Below, one piece after another: positions 43,877 through 52,610 of a stretch of DNA of 64,000 bases. Made by a program: the position numbers and the translations under genes. Origin of the DNA: Nocardia wallacei (GTDB lineage Bacteria; Actinomycetota; Actinomycetes; Mycobacteriales; Mycobacteriaceae). The stretch covers positions 16,430 through 80,429 of the forward strand of contig NZ_JARWOP010000137.1 in NCBI RefSeq assembly GCF_029868745.1. Direction: 5' to 3'. Numbering within the stretch: the first letter of the stretch is position 1; each line of letters begins with the position of its first letter. Under the pieces are notes generated by a model. The model ran no database searches. It was given only the letters and a program-made list of their open reading frames with translations, and had not been told where the DNA came from.

Positions 43877-45817
43877 ATGCCTGAAGTCGAACGGCACAAG
43901 TACGACGTCGTCGTGATCGGTGCCGGCGGCGCCGGCCTGCGCGCGGTGATCGAGGCGCGTGAGCACGGTCTGTCGGTGGCGGTGGTGTGCAAGTCGCTGT
44001 TCGGCAAGGCACACACCGTGATGGCCGAGGGCGGCTGCGCGGCGTCCATGGGCAACGCCAACGAGAAGGACAACTGGCAGACGCACTTCAAGGACACGAT
44101 GCGCGGCGGCAAGTTCCTCAACAACTGGCGCATGGCCGAACTGCACGCCCAGGAGGCTCCCGACCGGGTGTGGGAACTGGAAACCTATGGGGCGCTGTTC
44201 GATCGGACCGCGGACGGGCGAATCAGCCAGCGCAACTTCGGCGGCCACACCTATCCCCGGCTCGCGCACGTCGGCGACCGCACCGGTCTCGAGATCATCC
44301 GCACCATGCAGCAGAAGATCGTCTCGCTGCAGCAGGAGGATTTCAAGGCGACCGGCGACTACGAGTCGCGGATCAAGGTGTTCGCCGAGTGCACCATCAC
44401 CGACCTGCTCAAGGACGGCGACCGGATCTCCGGCGCCTTCGGCTACTGGCGGGAATCGGGCCGGTTCATCCTGTTCGAGACGCCCGCGGTGGTGCTGGCG
44501 ACGGGCGGAATCGGCAAGTCGTACAAGGTGACCTCGAATTCCTGGGAGTACACCGGCGACGGCCACGCGCTGGCGCTGCGGGCCGGGGCGACGCTGATCA
44601 ACATGGAGTTCCTGCAGTTCCATCCGACCGGCATGGTCTGGCCGCCGAGCGTGAAGGGCATCCTGGTCACCGAGGGCGTGCGCGGCGACGGCGGGGTGCT
44701 GAAGAACACCGAGGGCAAGCGCTTCATGTTCGACTACATCCCCGGAGTGTTCAAGGGGCAGTATGCCGAAACCGAAGAAGAAGCCGATCAATGGTTGCGC
44801 GACAACGATTCCGCGCGCCGCACCCCCGATCTGCTGCCCCGTGACGAAGTGGCCCGGGCCATCAACGAAGAGGTGAAGGCCGGGCGCGGGACCCCGCACG
44901 GCGGCGTCTATCTCGACATCGCCTCGCGCCTGCCCGCCGCGGAGATCATGAAGCGGCTGCCGTCCATGCACCACCAGTTCAAGGAGCTGGCGGACGTGGA
45001 CATCACGAAGGAACCGATGGAGGTCGGGCCGACCTGCCATTACGTGATGGGCGGGATCGAGGTCGACCCGGACACCGGCGCCGCGACCGTCCCGGGCCTG
45101 TTCGCCGCGGGCGAGTGTTCCGGCGGCATGCACGGCTCCAACCGGCTCGGCGGCAACTCGCTGTCGGACCTGCTGGTCTTCGGCCGCCGGGCCGGGCTGG
45201 GCGCTGCCAGTTACGTCGAACAGCTCGGCGGCGAACGTCCGGCCGTCACCGACGGCGACCTGGCCGACGCCGCGAAAACCGCACTGGCGCCGTTCGATCC
45301 GCCGGGCACCGGCGCGGGCGAGAACCCGTACACCCTGCACACCGACATGCAGCAGGCGATGAACGACCTGGTCGGCATCATCCGCAAGGAGCACGAACTG
45401 CGGGAGGCGATCGAGAAGCTCGGTCAACTGCGCGAGCGCTTCGACAGCGTCACCGTGGAGGGCCACCGGCAGTTCAACCCGGGCTGGCATCTGGCCCTGG
45501 ATCTGCGGAACATGTTGCTGGTCAGCGAATGTGTCGCGCAGGCGGCGCTGCTGCGCACCGAGAGCCGCGGCGGACACACCCGCGACGACCACCCGCAGAT
45601 GGACCCGGCCTGGCGGCACCGGCTGCTGGTGTGCCGGGTGGACCCGGACGAGGCCGACCGGACCGTGCCCGCGGTGACGGTGACACCGGCGGACCAGGAA
45701 CCGATGCGCGACGACCTGCTCGCCCTGTTCGACCTGAACGAGCTCGAAAAGTATTACACCTCGGAGGAACTCGCCGCCCATCCCGCGGCCACCGCCTCCG
45801 CGAAAGGGGATGCGTAG
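43877..45817 (+). CDS. sdhA: Succinate dehydrogenase flavoprotein subunit (Sdh1 type)
   Basis: 646 residues. N-terminal FAD fold VVVIGAGGAGLRAVIEAREH, then KSLFGKAHTVMAEGGCAAS with the flavin-linking region, LQFHPTGMVWP and the catalytic-domain Arg region in the middle, GGIEVDPDTGAATVPGLFAAGECS late. It oxidises succinate to fumarate. A RBS-like AGGAG precedes ATG 43877. Three bases separate it from sdhB. Confidence 0.93.
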   Translation: MPEVERHKYDVVVIGAGGAGLRAVIEAREHGLSVAVVCKSLFGKAHTVMAEGGCAASMGNANEKDNWQTHFKDTMRGGKFLNNWRMAELHAQEAPDRVWELETYGALFDRTADGRISQRNFGGHTYPRLAHVGDRTGLEIIRTMQQKIVSLQQEDFKATGDYESRIKVFAECTITDLLKDGDRISGAFGYWRESGRFILFETPAVVLATGGIGKSYKVTSNSWEYTGDGHALALRAGATLINMEFLQFHPTGMVWPPSVKGILVTEGVRGDGGVLKNTEGKRFMFDYIPGVFKGQYAETEEEADQWLRDNDSARRTPDLLPRDEVARAINEEVKAGRGTPHGGVYLDIASRLPAAEIMKRLPSMHHQFKELADVDITKEPMEVGPTCHYVMGGIEVDPDTGAATVPGLFAAGECSGGMHGSNRLGGNSLSDLLVFGRRAGLGAASYVEQLGGERPAVTDGDLADAAKTALAPFDPPGTGAGENPYTLHTDMQQAMNDLVGIIRKEHELREAIEKLGQLRERFDSVTVEGHRQFNPGWHLALDLRNMLLVSECVAQAALLRTESRGGHTRDDHPQMDPAWRHRLLVCRVDPDEADRTVPAVTVTPADQEPMRDDLLALFDLNELEKYYTSEELAAHPAATASAKGDA

Positions 45818-45819
45818 CA

Positions 45820-46566
45820 ATGGGTTACGACGCCCGGTTCCGAGTATGGCGCGGCGACACCGAGGGTGGCGAGCTGCAGGACTTCACCGTCGAGGTGAAC
45901 GAGGGCGAGGTCGTGCTCGACATCGTCCACCGCTTGCAGGCCACCCAGGCGCCCGATCTGGCGGTGCGGTGGAACTGCAAGGCGGGCAAGTGCGGTTCGT
46001 GTTCGGCGGAGGTCAACGGCCGTCCGCGGCTGCTGTGCATGACGCGGATGTCGACCTTCGACACCGACGAGGTGATCACGGTGACCCCGCTGCGCACCTT
46101 CCCCGTGATCCGCGATCTGGTGACGGATGTGTCGCTGAACTATCGGAAGGCGCGCGAGATCCCGTCCTTCACGCCGCCGGACGACCTGAAGCCGGGCGAG
46201 TACCGCATGCAGCAGCGCGACGTGGAACGCTCGCAGGAGTTCCGCAAGTGCATCGAATGTTTCCTGTGTCAGAACACCTGTCACGTGGTGCGCGATCACG
46301 AGGAGAACAAGGAGGCCTTCGCCGGCCCTCGTTATCTGATGCGCATCGCGGAGCTGGAAATGCATCCGCTGGACGTGGCCGACCGCCGGGATATGGCGCA
46401 GGACGAATTCGGCCTCGGTTACTGCAATATCACCAAGTGCTGCACCGAGGTGTGCCCCGAGCACATCAAGATCACCGACAACGCGCTGATCCCGATGAAG
46501 GAACGCGTGGCGGATCGGAAATACGATCCGATCGTCTGGCTGGGTAACAAACTGTTCCGTCGTTAG
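45820..46566 (+). CDS. sdhB: Succinate dehydrogenase iron-sulfur subunit (Sdh1 type)
   Basis: 248 residues. The plant-ferredoxin-like N-terminus has the 2Fe-2S ligands in CKAGKCGSCSAEVNGRPRLLC; the C-terminal part has CIECFLCQNTCH and CCTEVCPEH for the 4Fe-4S and 3Fe-4S clusters. It passes electrons from the flavoprotein to the membrane anchor. The ATG at 45820 follows the sdhA stop by 2 bp. A strong hairpin lies downstream. Confidence 0.93.
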   Translation: MGYDARFRVWRGDTEGGELQDFTVEVNEGEVVLDIVHRLQATQAPDLAVRWNCKAGKCGSCSAEVNGRPRLLCMTRMSTFDTDEVITVTPLRTFPVIRDLVTDVSLNYRKAREIPSFTPPDDLKPGEYRMQQRDVERSQEFRKCIECFLCQNTCHVVRDHEENKEAFAGPRYLMRIAELEMHPLDVADRRDMAQDEFGLGYCNITKCCTEVCPEHIKITDNALIPMKERVADRKYDPIVWLGNKLFRR

Positions 46567-46592
46567 GCCACACGGCCTTTCGGGGAACGAAA

Positions 46593-46620
46593 CGCCCGGG
46601 CTCGATCGGGGGCCCGGGCG
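46593..46620 (+). terminator. Strong GC hairpin after the sdh1 operon
   Basis: CGCCCGGGC (46593-46601) and GCCCGGGCG (46612-46620) form a 9-bp GC stem with a 10-base loop, 27 bp after the sdhB stop. No U tract, as is common in actinobacteria. It also faces the convergent small membrane protein gene. Confidence 0.6.
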
Positions 46621-46641
46621 GCCGGAACGGCGGCGCGAGCG

Positions 46642-46839
46642 TCAGAGTTGGGTCACCACGCCGATGGCGACCACCGCGACCAGCAATCCGACCAATAACG
46701 CCGACAGCACGGCCCCGGTCAACATGTACACACCCACCGCGGATACCACGAACAGCATCCCTACGATCAGGCGTTCCACCCAGTCGCCGGGGAGCGGTTT
46801 GCGGTACCGGGAAGAGGTGTTCCTGAGCCCACGGTCCAC
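46642..46839 (-). CDS. Small two-helix membrane protein
   Basis: 65 residues, GTG start. After a polar N-terminus two hydrophobic segments follow closely (LIVGMLFVVSAVGVYMLTGA, LLVGLLVAVVAIGVV). No recognised family. It is convergent with sdh1 and stands alone. Confidence 0.6.
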   Translation of the reverse strand: MDRGLRNTSSRYRKPLPGDWVERLIVGMLFVVSAVGVYMLTGAVLSALLVGLLVAVVAIGVVTQL

Positions 46840-47005
46840 AAAATGTCGGATACCCGTTCATTGCGCGGGCAAACATTCATTCGTTGCACAACGGCCGCCG
46901 ATTCGTGATCATCTTCGCGCTGCTCACACGCGGTGGAATCGGCGCGGCCGGACAATGCGGAGCGGGCCGTCACCGGCACTCGGCAACGACCCGCCCGAGA
47001 GATGG

Positions 47006-47212
47006 TCAGGCGCGGCCGATTCCGCTGCCGCGCACGCCGTCGACGAATCCGGCCCACTCGTCGGAACCGAAGATCAACGCCGGACCGCCGGGATTCTTGC
47101 TGTCCCGGACGCCGACGCGCCCGTCGGCCAGGAACGCGACCTCGACGCACTCCTTGCCCGCGCCGCTACGGCTGCTCTTGAACCATCGGGCGCCGACCAA
47201 CTCACTGCTCAT
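47006..47212 (-). CDS. DUF397 protein
   Basis: 68 residues from MSSELVGARWFKSSRSGAG with CVEVAFLADGRVGVRDSKN and SDEWAGFVDGVR, the full DUF397 signature. Such proteins occur beside XRE regulators with a DUF5753 domain, as here, and in WhiJ-type loci of Streptomyces. They are thought to antagonise the regulator; the mechanism is unproved. It lies 51 bp downstream of the XRE gene on the same strand. Confidence 0.85.
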   Translation of the reverse strand: MSSELVGARWFKSSRSGAGKECVEVAFLADGRVGVRDSKNPGGPALIFGSDEWAGFVDGVRGSGIGRA

Positions 47213-47263
47213 CCTGCGTCCTTTCCGAGCGGGGGCGTGTTCGCGCACACTGCCCTCGACCAC

Positions 47264-48157
47264 TCATGCCGTGTAATCCTTCGCGACCTGCCGCAGCAGG
47301 TGCCTACTCGCGGGAACGTCCAGCGCGCAACGCAACAGGCTCTCGTGCGCCCGTCGATACCGCCGCACGTCACCTTGTCTCTCGAGATACAGATCTCCGG
47401 TGAAGCCCTCCACGTACACCACGGGCGGCTCCACCGGCTGCCCCTTGCTGTCGGTTCCGAATTCGAGGATCACGAACGGGCCGGTCGAAAGACCCAGGGG
47501 GACACCGGCCGCGAAGGGCAGGATGCGCAGCGTGACATTTTCCCTGGTACTCAGGTCGGCCAGGTGCCGTAGCTGCGCCGACATCACCCTTGCACTTCCG
47601 ACGACGCGGCGCAAGACCGATTCTCCCAGTACGACATCCACCGTCGCGGGCTGAGTTTTGCGAGTGATCAAGGCCTGCCGCTGCAGTCGCAGCTGCACGC
47701 GGCGCTCCACTTCGGCCTCGCTGTCGTCGGGATAGCCGAGGCCGTTGAGCGCGCGGGCGTACTCGGCGGTCTGTAGCAGGCCCGGCACCAGTTCGGACTG
47801 GTAGGAGGTCAGCCGTTGCGCCGACGCCTCCAAACCCACATAGACGTCGAAGTTTTCGGGGATGAGGTCGCCGTAGCCGTGCCACCAACTCTTGACGGCG
47901 GCCTGCTGGGCCAGGCCCTTGAGGCCCTCGGCGATGTCGTCCGGAATGCCGTATATGCGGCACAGCTCCTGAATGTCTATGGTGCGGATGCGATCTGCCT
48001 GGCCCTTCTCGAGCCGCTGCAGCGTGCTGGCGCCCCACTCCATCAGCCGGGCGGCCTCCGCGATGGTCAGCCCGGCCTGAGTTCGCCAGTCCCGCAGGTA
48101 CCTTCCGAGCTGGCGGCGGGGGAGCGTCGACGACGCGTTCACAGAATTCTCAGACAC
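47264..48157 (-). CDS. XRE-family regulator with DUF5753 domain, WhiJ-like
   Basis: 297 residues. N-terminal helix-turn-helix (LGRYLRDWRTQAGLTIAEAA, then SASTLQRLEKGQ-like WGASTLQRLEKGQADRIR) and a C-terminal DUF5753 domain (YQSELVPGLLQTAEYARAL, VVYVEGFTGDLYLERQGDV). It probably regulates itself and the divergent small genes. GTG 48157 (MSENSVNASS) is used instead of the longer frame. Two palindromes occur in the shared upstream region. Confidence 0.88.
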   Translation of the reverse strand: MSENSVNASSTLPRRQLGRYLRDWRTQAGLTIAEAARLMEWGASTLQRLEKGQADRIRTIDIQELCRIYGIPDDIAEGLKGLAQQAAVKSWWHGYGDLIPENFDVYVGLEASAQRLTSYQSELVPGLLQTAEYARALNGLGYPDDSEAEVERRVQLRLQRQALITRKTQPATVDVVLGESVLRRVVGSARVMSAQLRHLADLSTRENVTLRILPFAAGVPLGLSTGPFVILEFGTDSKGQPVEPPVVYVEGFTGDLYLERQGDVRRYRRAHESLLRCALDVPASRHLLRQVAKDYTA

Positions 48158-48233
48158 AGCGCACTCCGTTCTCTCGGATGCCTTTCGTCCACTATGGAGA
48201 ATCTTGCTCCCCCAGGTGGATTCGCTGCTGGAG

Positions 48234-48263
48234 ATTCGCGCGAATTCCCTTTGGATATCCAAA
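48234..48263. promoter_or_regulatory. Two adjacent palindromes in the divergent XRE/small-gene promoter
   Basis: ATTCGCGCGAAT (48234-48245) and TTTGGATATCCAAA (48250-48263) are both perfect palindromes, 12 and 14 bp, in the 194-bp region between divergent genes. One or both may be the operator of the XRE regulator. Confidence 0.6.
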
Positions 48264-48351
48264 TCGGGCTTGGCAACCGTCCAGTTGCGGGATGCTGGAA
48301 GTGTGCCAGCGACGGCACAGGATCTGGAATCGCACGCAGGAACGAGGAGTC

Positions 48352-48681
48352 ATGGCTGTACACGTCATCGGGTCGTCGTTGATGACCAGCGACCTAACCC
48401 CGCATCGCGCCCGCAGCGTCGGACACGAAAGCTGGGTGGTGTCCTATCTTCCCGGCCGCACCCTCACCGGCACCCAGGCGGTCGCCGCGCTACAGGTTGC
48501 CGAAGTGGTGCCGCCGCTGCTCGACGCCGTCGGCGGGCTCGCCGACGAGTTCGGCCTGACCCCACTGGAAGCCGTCGGTATGGCTATTCACCAGCAGCCC
48601 TGGGACGACCCGGCGCCACCACCCGGCCGCCGGTCCCGGCGAGCCGTGGCGGGGGCGCCGGGGGTACCGGCATGCAACTGA
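48352..48681 (+). CDS. Small actinobacterial protein of unknown function (first of three)
   Basis: 109 residues. ESWVVSYLPGRTLTGTQAVA and LLDAVGGLADEFGLTPLEAV are typical of a family often encoded opposite DUF5753/XRE regulators. ATG 48352 follows ACGAGGAG. The end overlaps the next gene by 10 bp. No function is known. Confidence 0.7.
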   Translation: MAVHVIGSSLMTSDLTPHRARSVGHESWVVSYLPGRTLTGTQAVAALQVAEVVPPLLDAVGGLADEFGLTPLEAVGMAIHQQPWDDPAPPPGRRSRRAVAGAPGVPACN

Positions 48682-48875
48682 CCAGTCTGCACCTACCGGT
48701 CGCCGGACTACTGCGCTGCGGCGTGGATCCGGGCATCCTCACCGCCGAACAAGCCCACGCCGCAATGCAACTGCACATCGACTGCACCGTGGACACCTGC
48801 AAGGTGCGCCGCCGCGCCCGCACCGTACTGGTGGAGCAGGGGCGCTGCGTGCTCGACGAACGGGCCATGCCGTGA
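48672..48875 (+). CDS. Small actinobacterial protein of unknown function (second of three)
   Basis: 67 residues, with AGLLRCGVDPGILTAEQAHA and a CTVDTCKVRRRA segment (two Cys). It overlaps the previous gene by 10 bp and its stop overlaps the GTG of the next, so all three are one translational unit. No function is known. Confidence 0.65.
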   Translation: MQLTSLHLPVAGLLRCGVDPGILTAEQAHAAMQLHIDCTVDTCKVRRRARTVLVEQGRCVLDERAMP

Positions 48876-49183
48876 TCGCCCGGGAGAACGGCCGCACGGT
48901 GGTCCGGCTGCCCGAGACGCGCAGCGCCGTTCCCGCGCGGCACGCGGCCCGCCGCGCCGCGCGCTCGCCTCGGCACACGCCGGCGCCCGGCCGCCGGGTG
49001 CCGCGCACGACCGCCCGCGTCGGACCTGCCCGGCATGCCGCGTCGGCCCGGCGCGTGGGGATGCGACACCGCTCCGCGCACGCCGGGCTGGACAATTACG
49101 ACCGCCTGCTGCTGTGGTTCGCCGGGTGGCTGCTCAGCCTCCGGATCGCTCTGGTCGGAGAGCACCCGATCGACGAAACCTAG
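48872..49183 (+). CDS. Arg-rich small protein (third of three)
   Basis: 103 residues, very basic in the middle (RHAARRAARSPRHTP) with an amphipathic tail (YDRLLLWFAGWLLSLRIALV). GTG start overlaps the previous stop. Low-complexity composition makes it less certain that the whole frame is translated; the tail could associate with a membrane. Confidence 0.5.
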   Translation: MIARENGRTVVRLPETRSAVPARHAARRAARSPRHTPAPGRRVPRTTARVGPARHAASARRVGMRHRSAHAGLDNYDRLLLWFAGWLLSLRIALVGEHPIDET

Positions 49184-49195
49184 TATGCCGCAGGG

Positions 49196-49801
49196 TTACC
49201 CGGCGACGACGCCCATCAGGGCATCGACGAAGGGCTGACCGCCCATGATCGCGCCGCCGGCCAGCGCGCCGACCAGCAGACCGATCGGACCGGTGAGCCA
49301 GCTCAGGAAGAACATGCCGAGCACGGCGCCGATGAGGCCGCCGATCAGCCCGCCGGCGACCATGCCGACGACGTTGTTGTTGAGTTCGCTCACGAGCCGG
49401 CTCATCGGATCCACCGGCTGCAGCTCACCGATGTTCGCGCCCTTGGCATCCGGCGTCAGGGCGAGTGTGCGGCCGTCCGCGCTGATCTGCTGGGCCACCG
49501 GCAGGCGGTTGCCGCGGACCTCGAAAGTCAGTGGCACCTCGGCGATCACGGCGCCCTCGGCGGAGCGCAGCGCGACCTTGCTGCCGTTGTCGACGGTTTC
49601 GAACCGGCCACCGTCGACGGTGGTGGTGAGCACGCGTTCGTCCTCGGACAGCGTGGAGTGATAGGCGACGCCCTGATCGACGCCCGACGACGTCAGTTCG
49701 CGAGTGGGGGCCGATGACGGTGTGGCGTTCACGGTTCCCGCTGTGATGCCCACGGCGACGACAGCCATGAGGGTGGTGGCGGCGAGCCTGCCGAGCTTCA
49801 T
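49196..49801 (-). CDS. Secreted or membrane protein, DUF8020-like
   Basis: 201 residues. Signal peptide LAATTLMAVVAVGITAGTVNA, a beta-rich domain (VAYHSTLSEDERVLTTTVDG), then a Gly-rich hydrophobic C-terminus (MVAGGLIGGLIGAVLGMFFL and LVGALAGGAIMGG) that could insert in membrane. Actinobacterial proteins of this plan are common and uncharacterised. It stands alone. Confidence 0.65.
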   Translation of the reverse strand: MKLGRLAATTLMAVVAVGITAGTVNATPSSAPTRELTSSGVDQGVAYHSTLSEDERVLTTTVDGGRFETVDNGSKVALRSAEGAVIAEVPLTFEVRGNRLPVAQQISADGRTLALTPDAKGANIGELQPVDPMSRLVSELNNNVVGMVAGGLIGGLIGAVLGMFFLSWLTGPIGLLVGALAGGAIMGGQPFVDALMGVVAG

Positions 49802-50061
49802 CCTCTGATATCCTTTTTATACTCTTAATTCACACCGAGCCCTGGCGCGCCCGGTCGGCGACATACAGCGCCCGACTCTTGTTGCCGGAGGGTGCGATTG
49901 GCGAGATGCCACGGAGATTCGTTGCCGAATTGTGACCTTTGTGCGCCTTCGACTCGACGCGCGGCTCCGTTTGGTGTATGCACTACGTGTCTTCGACTTG
50001 CACTCTCACACTTCGGATCTCGCCAGTGATGGTTCGAAGCCGACACACTGGAGGATGGCAC

Positions 50062-50730
50062 GTGTCGCGCCGACGCATCCATGCCGGATTCACTTTGGCG
50101 GGTTTCGTCATCGCGGCCGCGCTCTCGACGGCATGTCTCGCCGCAGCCGTGTTGTCGCTGATGGGCGACGACGAACCCACCCCCGTGCGGACACAGGCGG
50201 CCACCACCGCCACGCCGAGCGCGACCACGCAGGGACAACCGGGGCTCGTGGTCCCGAATCCCGCTGAGTCCTCGACCGAACCGGCGCCCACGGCCGCGCC
50301 CGCGGTCAACAAGGACGCCGCGCTGCGCAAGGACCCGGCCGAGATCGAGCTGAACGTCGGTGACTGCGTGGCCTTCGGCGGCGGCGACCCGGCCGTCAGC
50401 AAGTCCACCTGTGGCAGCACCGGTTCCAGCTACAAGGTCGTCGACAAGGCCGATCCGGCCAAGCGCTGCCCGGCCGACGTCGACCGGTCCTACACCGCCG
50501 CCGAGCCGAACGCCGGATCGCTGTGCCTCGACATCAACTGGGTGGTCGGCGGCTGCATGGACATGAGCAGCGACACCCCCAAGCCGATCGAGTGCGGCGC
50601 CCGACCCCCGAAGGGCGTGCGCGTGGTGGAGATCAAGCAGGGCACCGCGAACGTCAACGAGTGCTCGACAGGCGATCGCGGCTTCGTGTACAACCAGCGG
50701 AAGTTCGTGGTGTGCGTGGCGTCCCTGTGA
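50062..50730 (+). CDS. Membrane-anchored Cys-rich exported protein, LppU/SCO3897-like
   Basis: 222 residues. A membrane segment or signal (AGFTLAGFVIAAALSTACLA) is followed by a Thr/Ala/Pro-rich linker and a domain with six Cys, for example VGDCVAFGGG, CGSTGSSYKVV and LCLDINWVVGGCMDM, ending in KFVVCVA. The Cys pairs point to disulfides outside the cell. GTG at 50062 is fixed by GGAGG 8 bases upstream. No function is known. Confidence 0.65.
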   Translation: MSRRRIHAGFTLAGFVIAAALSTACLAAAVLSLMGDDEPTPVRTQAATTATPSATTQGQPGLVVPNPAESSTEPAPTAAPAVNKDAALRKDPAEIELNVGDCVAFGGGDPAVSKSTCGSTGSSYKVVDKADPAKRCPADVDRSYTAAEPNAGSLCLDINWVVGGCMDMSSDTPKPIECGARPPKGVRVVEIKQGTANVNECSTGDRGFVYNQRKFVVCVASL

Positions 50731-50839
50731 GGCGCTGAGCTGCCACCGGTTGCGGCGGCGGGGCGTACCCCTATCCTTCTGGGTATCGGGGCGGGTCCGC
50801 TTGTCGAGGTTCCTGCACGAGTAGGTGAGAGGAACTTCT

Positions 50840-51796
50840 ATGGTCCGCAGGCTACCCGCGGAGCCCGAGCACCGGCCGGTGGCGCCGGGCAACGAGCGCT
50901 GGCCTGTGGCCGAACCGGACGAGGACTGGAACGCCCGCCGCGCCCCGCGGAGCGAACCCGACGACGACTACTGGGATCAGCAGCCCGGTCGCCCGCCCGC
51001 ACCGCCCGCCGACGACGGCCGCTACGCGCCGGAAGCCGAGGCGGGCCAGGATCGCTGGGAGGCCGCGCGGAACCGGCGGCGCGCCCAGGCGCCCGAATCC
51101 GAGGACGAGTACTGGGAGGGCCCGCCGAACCGGCGCCGCGCCGATCCCGAGGACGAGGAACGCTGGGACAACACCCAGAGCAGGCGGCGGACGGGACGAT
51201 TACGGGTCGAGGTTCCGCCGATCGTCAATCCGTACTCGATCATCGCGCTGATCGCGGCGCTGCTCGGGCTGTTTCCGGTGGCGCTGGTGTTCGGGCTCAT
51301 CTCGTTCGGTCATCCGCGCGGGCGGGCGATGGCCATGTTCGCGCTGCTGATCGGGATTCTCGAGGTCGTGGTCCTCGCCGGGGTGCTGGTGCTGAGCGGA
51401 GTGACGGTGCCGCGCACCGTCTTACGTAGCGACCCGACACCGGCGTCGGCCACCACGGTCGTCACCGTCACGGCCGCACCCACTTCGGCGCCCGCGCTCA
51501 CCACGACCGTCGCCGCGGCCCCGGCTCCGGCCGCACCGCCCGCCGTCGCCAAGGGGGAGGCGTGCACCCAGGCCGATGCCGGTCGCATCGGCTCGGGGTC
51601 CGACGGCGGCACCCTGCTGTGCCTGCGCGGCGGCAGCGGATACCGCTGGGCCGGCCCGTACACGGTGACGACGGCCGTGCACGAGGGCGGAACGAAATGC
51701 ATCCCCGGCACCGACACCACCGCCCGCACCACCGACGGCCACGCTCTAGTCTGCGAGGGACGGGGGTCGGGAACCTGGTCGCTGTGGGTCGAGTGA
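50840..51796 (+). CDS. Two-helix membrane protein with long acidic N-terminus and exported C-terminus
   Basis: 318 residues. The first 120 are rich in Asp, Glu, Arg and Trp with repeated ERW/DYW motifs (DDDYWDQQ, EDEYWEGP, DEERWDN). Two hydrophobic segments follow (YSIIALIAALLGLFPVALVF, FALLIGILEVVVLAGVLVLS), DUF4190-like. A Thr/Ala/Pro-rich linker and a small domain with four Cys end it. ATG 50840 after GAGAGGAA. Probably a cell-envelope protein; the function is unknown. Confidence 0.6.
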   Translation: MVRRLPAEPEHRPVAPGNERWPVAEPDEDWNARRAPRSEPDDDYWDQQPGRPPAPPADDGRYAPEAEAGQDRWEAARNRRRAQAPESEDEYWEGPPNRRRADPEDEERWDNTQSRRRTGRLRVEVPPIVNPYSIIALIAALLGLFPVALVFGLISFGHPRGRAMAMFALLIGILEVVVLAGVLVLSGVTVPRTVLRSDPTPASATTVVTVTAAPTSAPALTTTVAAAPAPAAPPAVAKGEACTQADAGRIGSGSDGGTLLCLRGGSGYRWAGPYTVTTAVHEGGTKCIPGTDTTARTTDGHALVCEGRGSGTWSLWVE

Positions 51797-51824
51797 CCTG
51801 TCGATTCGAGAACGGAGGATGTCG

Positions 51825-52577
51825 ATGGCCGAACGAGTGGCCGTAGTTTCCGGAGCCGCGCGCGGGATCGGCGCGGCGATCGCCACCCGGCTCGCCGCCG
51901 ACGGCATGCGGGTCGGCGTGCTGGACCTGGACGCCGCGAACTGCGCCGACACCGTGCGGACGATCACCGAGGCCGGCGGCCGGGCCGTCGCGCTCGGGGC
52001 GGATGTCTCCGACGAGGCGGCCGTGGCGGCGGCGGTCGAGCAGCTGGAGCGGGAACTGGGCGCGCCGACCGTGGTGGTCAACAACGCCGGAGTGCTGCGT
52101 GACAACCTGCTGTTCAAGATGAGCGTCGACGACTGGGACACGGTGCTGGGCGTGCACCTGCGCGGCGCCTTCCTGCTGACCCGGGCGGTCCAGAAATACA
52201 TGGTGGACGCCAAGTGGGGGCGCATCGTGAACCTGTCGAGCACCTCGGCGCTGGGCAACCGCGGTCAGGCCAACTACTCCGCGGCCAAGGCGGGCATGCA
52301 GGGCTTCACCAAGACGCTGGCGTTCGAACTGGGCAAGTTCGGCATCACCGCCAACGCGATCGCGCCCGGCTTCATCGTGACGGATATGACCGCAGCCACC
52401 GCGGCCCGCGTCGGCGTCTCCTTCGAGGACTTCCAGCAGGCCAACGCCGCGGCCATCCCGGTGCAGCGGGTGGGCCGCCCGGAGGATATCGCGCACACCG
52501 CGTCGTTCCTGGTCAGCGAGGGCGCGGGATTCGTTTCCGGCCAGGTGATCTACGTCGCCGGCGGGCCCAAGGACTGA
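51825..52577 (+). CDS. FabG-like 3-oxoacyl reductase (SDR)
   Basis: 250 residues with VSGAARGIGAAIATRLA, VVNNAGVLRDNLL, NLSSTSALGNRGQANYSAAK and GFIVTDMTA, the SDR cofactor and Ser-Tyr-Lys motifs. The sequence is near FabG and FabG4-type reductases that reduce beta-ketoacyl groups with NADPH or NADH. ATG 51825 is preferred to that at 51819 because of spacing to GGAGG. Confidence 0.85.
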   Translation: MAERVAVVSGAARGIGAAIATRLAADGMRVGVLDLDAANCADTVRTITEAGGRAVALGADVSDEAAVAAAVEQLERELGAPTVVVNNAGVLRDNLLFKMSVDDWDTVLGVHLRGAFLLTRAVQKYMVDAKWGRIVNLSSTSALGNRGQANYSAAKAGMQGFTKTLAFELGKFGITANAIAPGFIVTDMTAATAARVGVSFEDFQQANAAAIPVQRVGRPEDIAHTASFLVSEGAGFVSGQVIYVAGGPKD

Positions 52578-52610
52578 ATCCGGGACGCCCCGCGGGTAGC
52601 GTCGCGTGAC

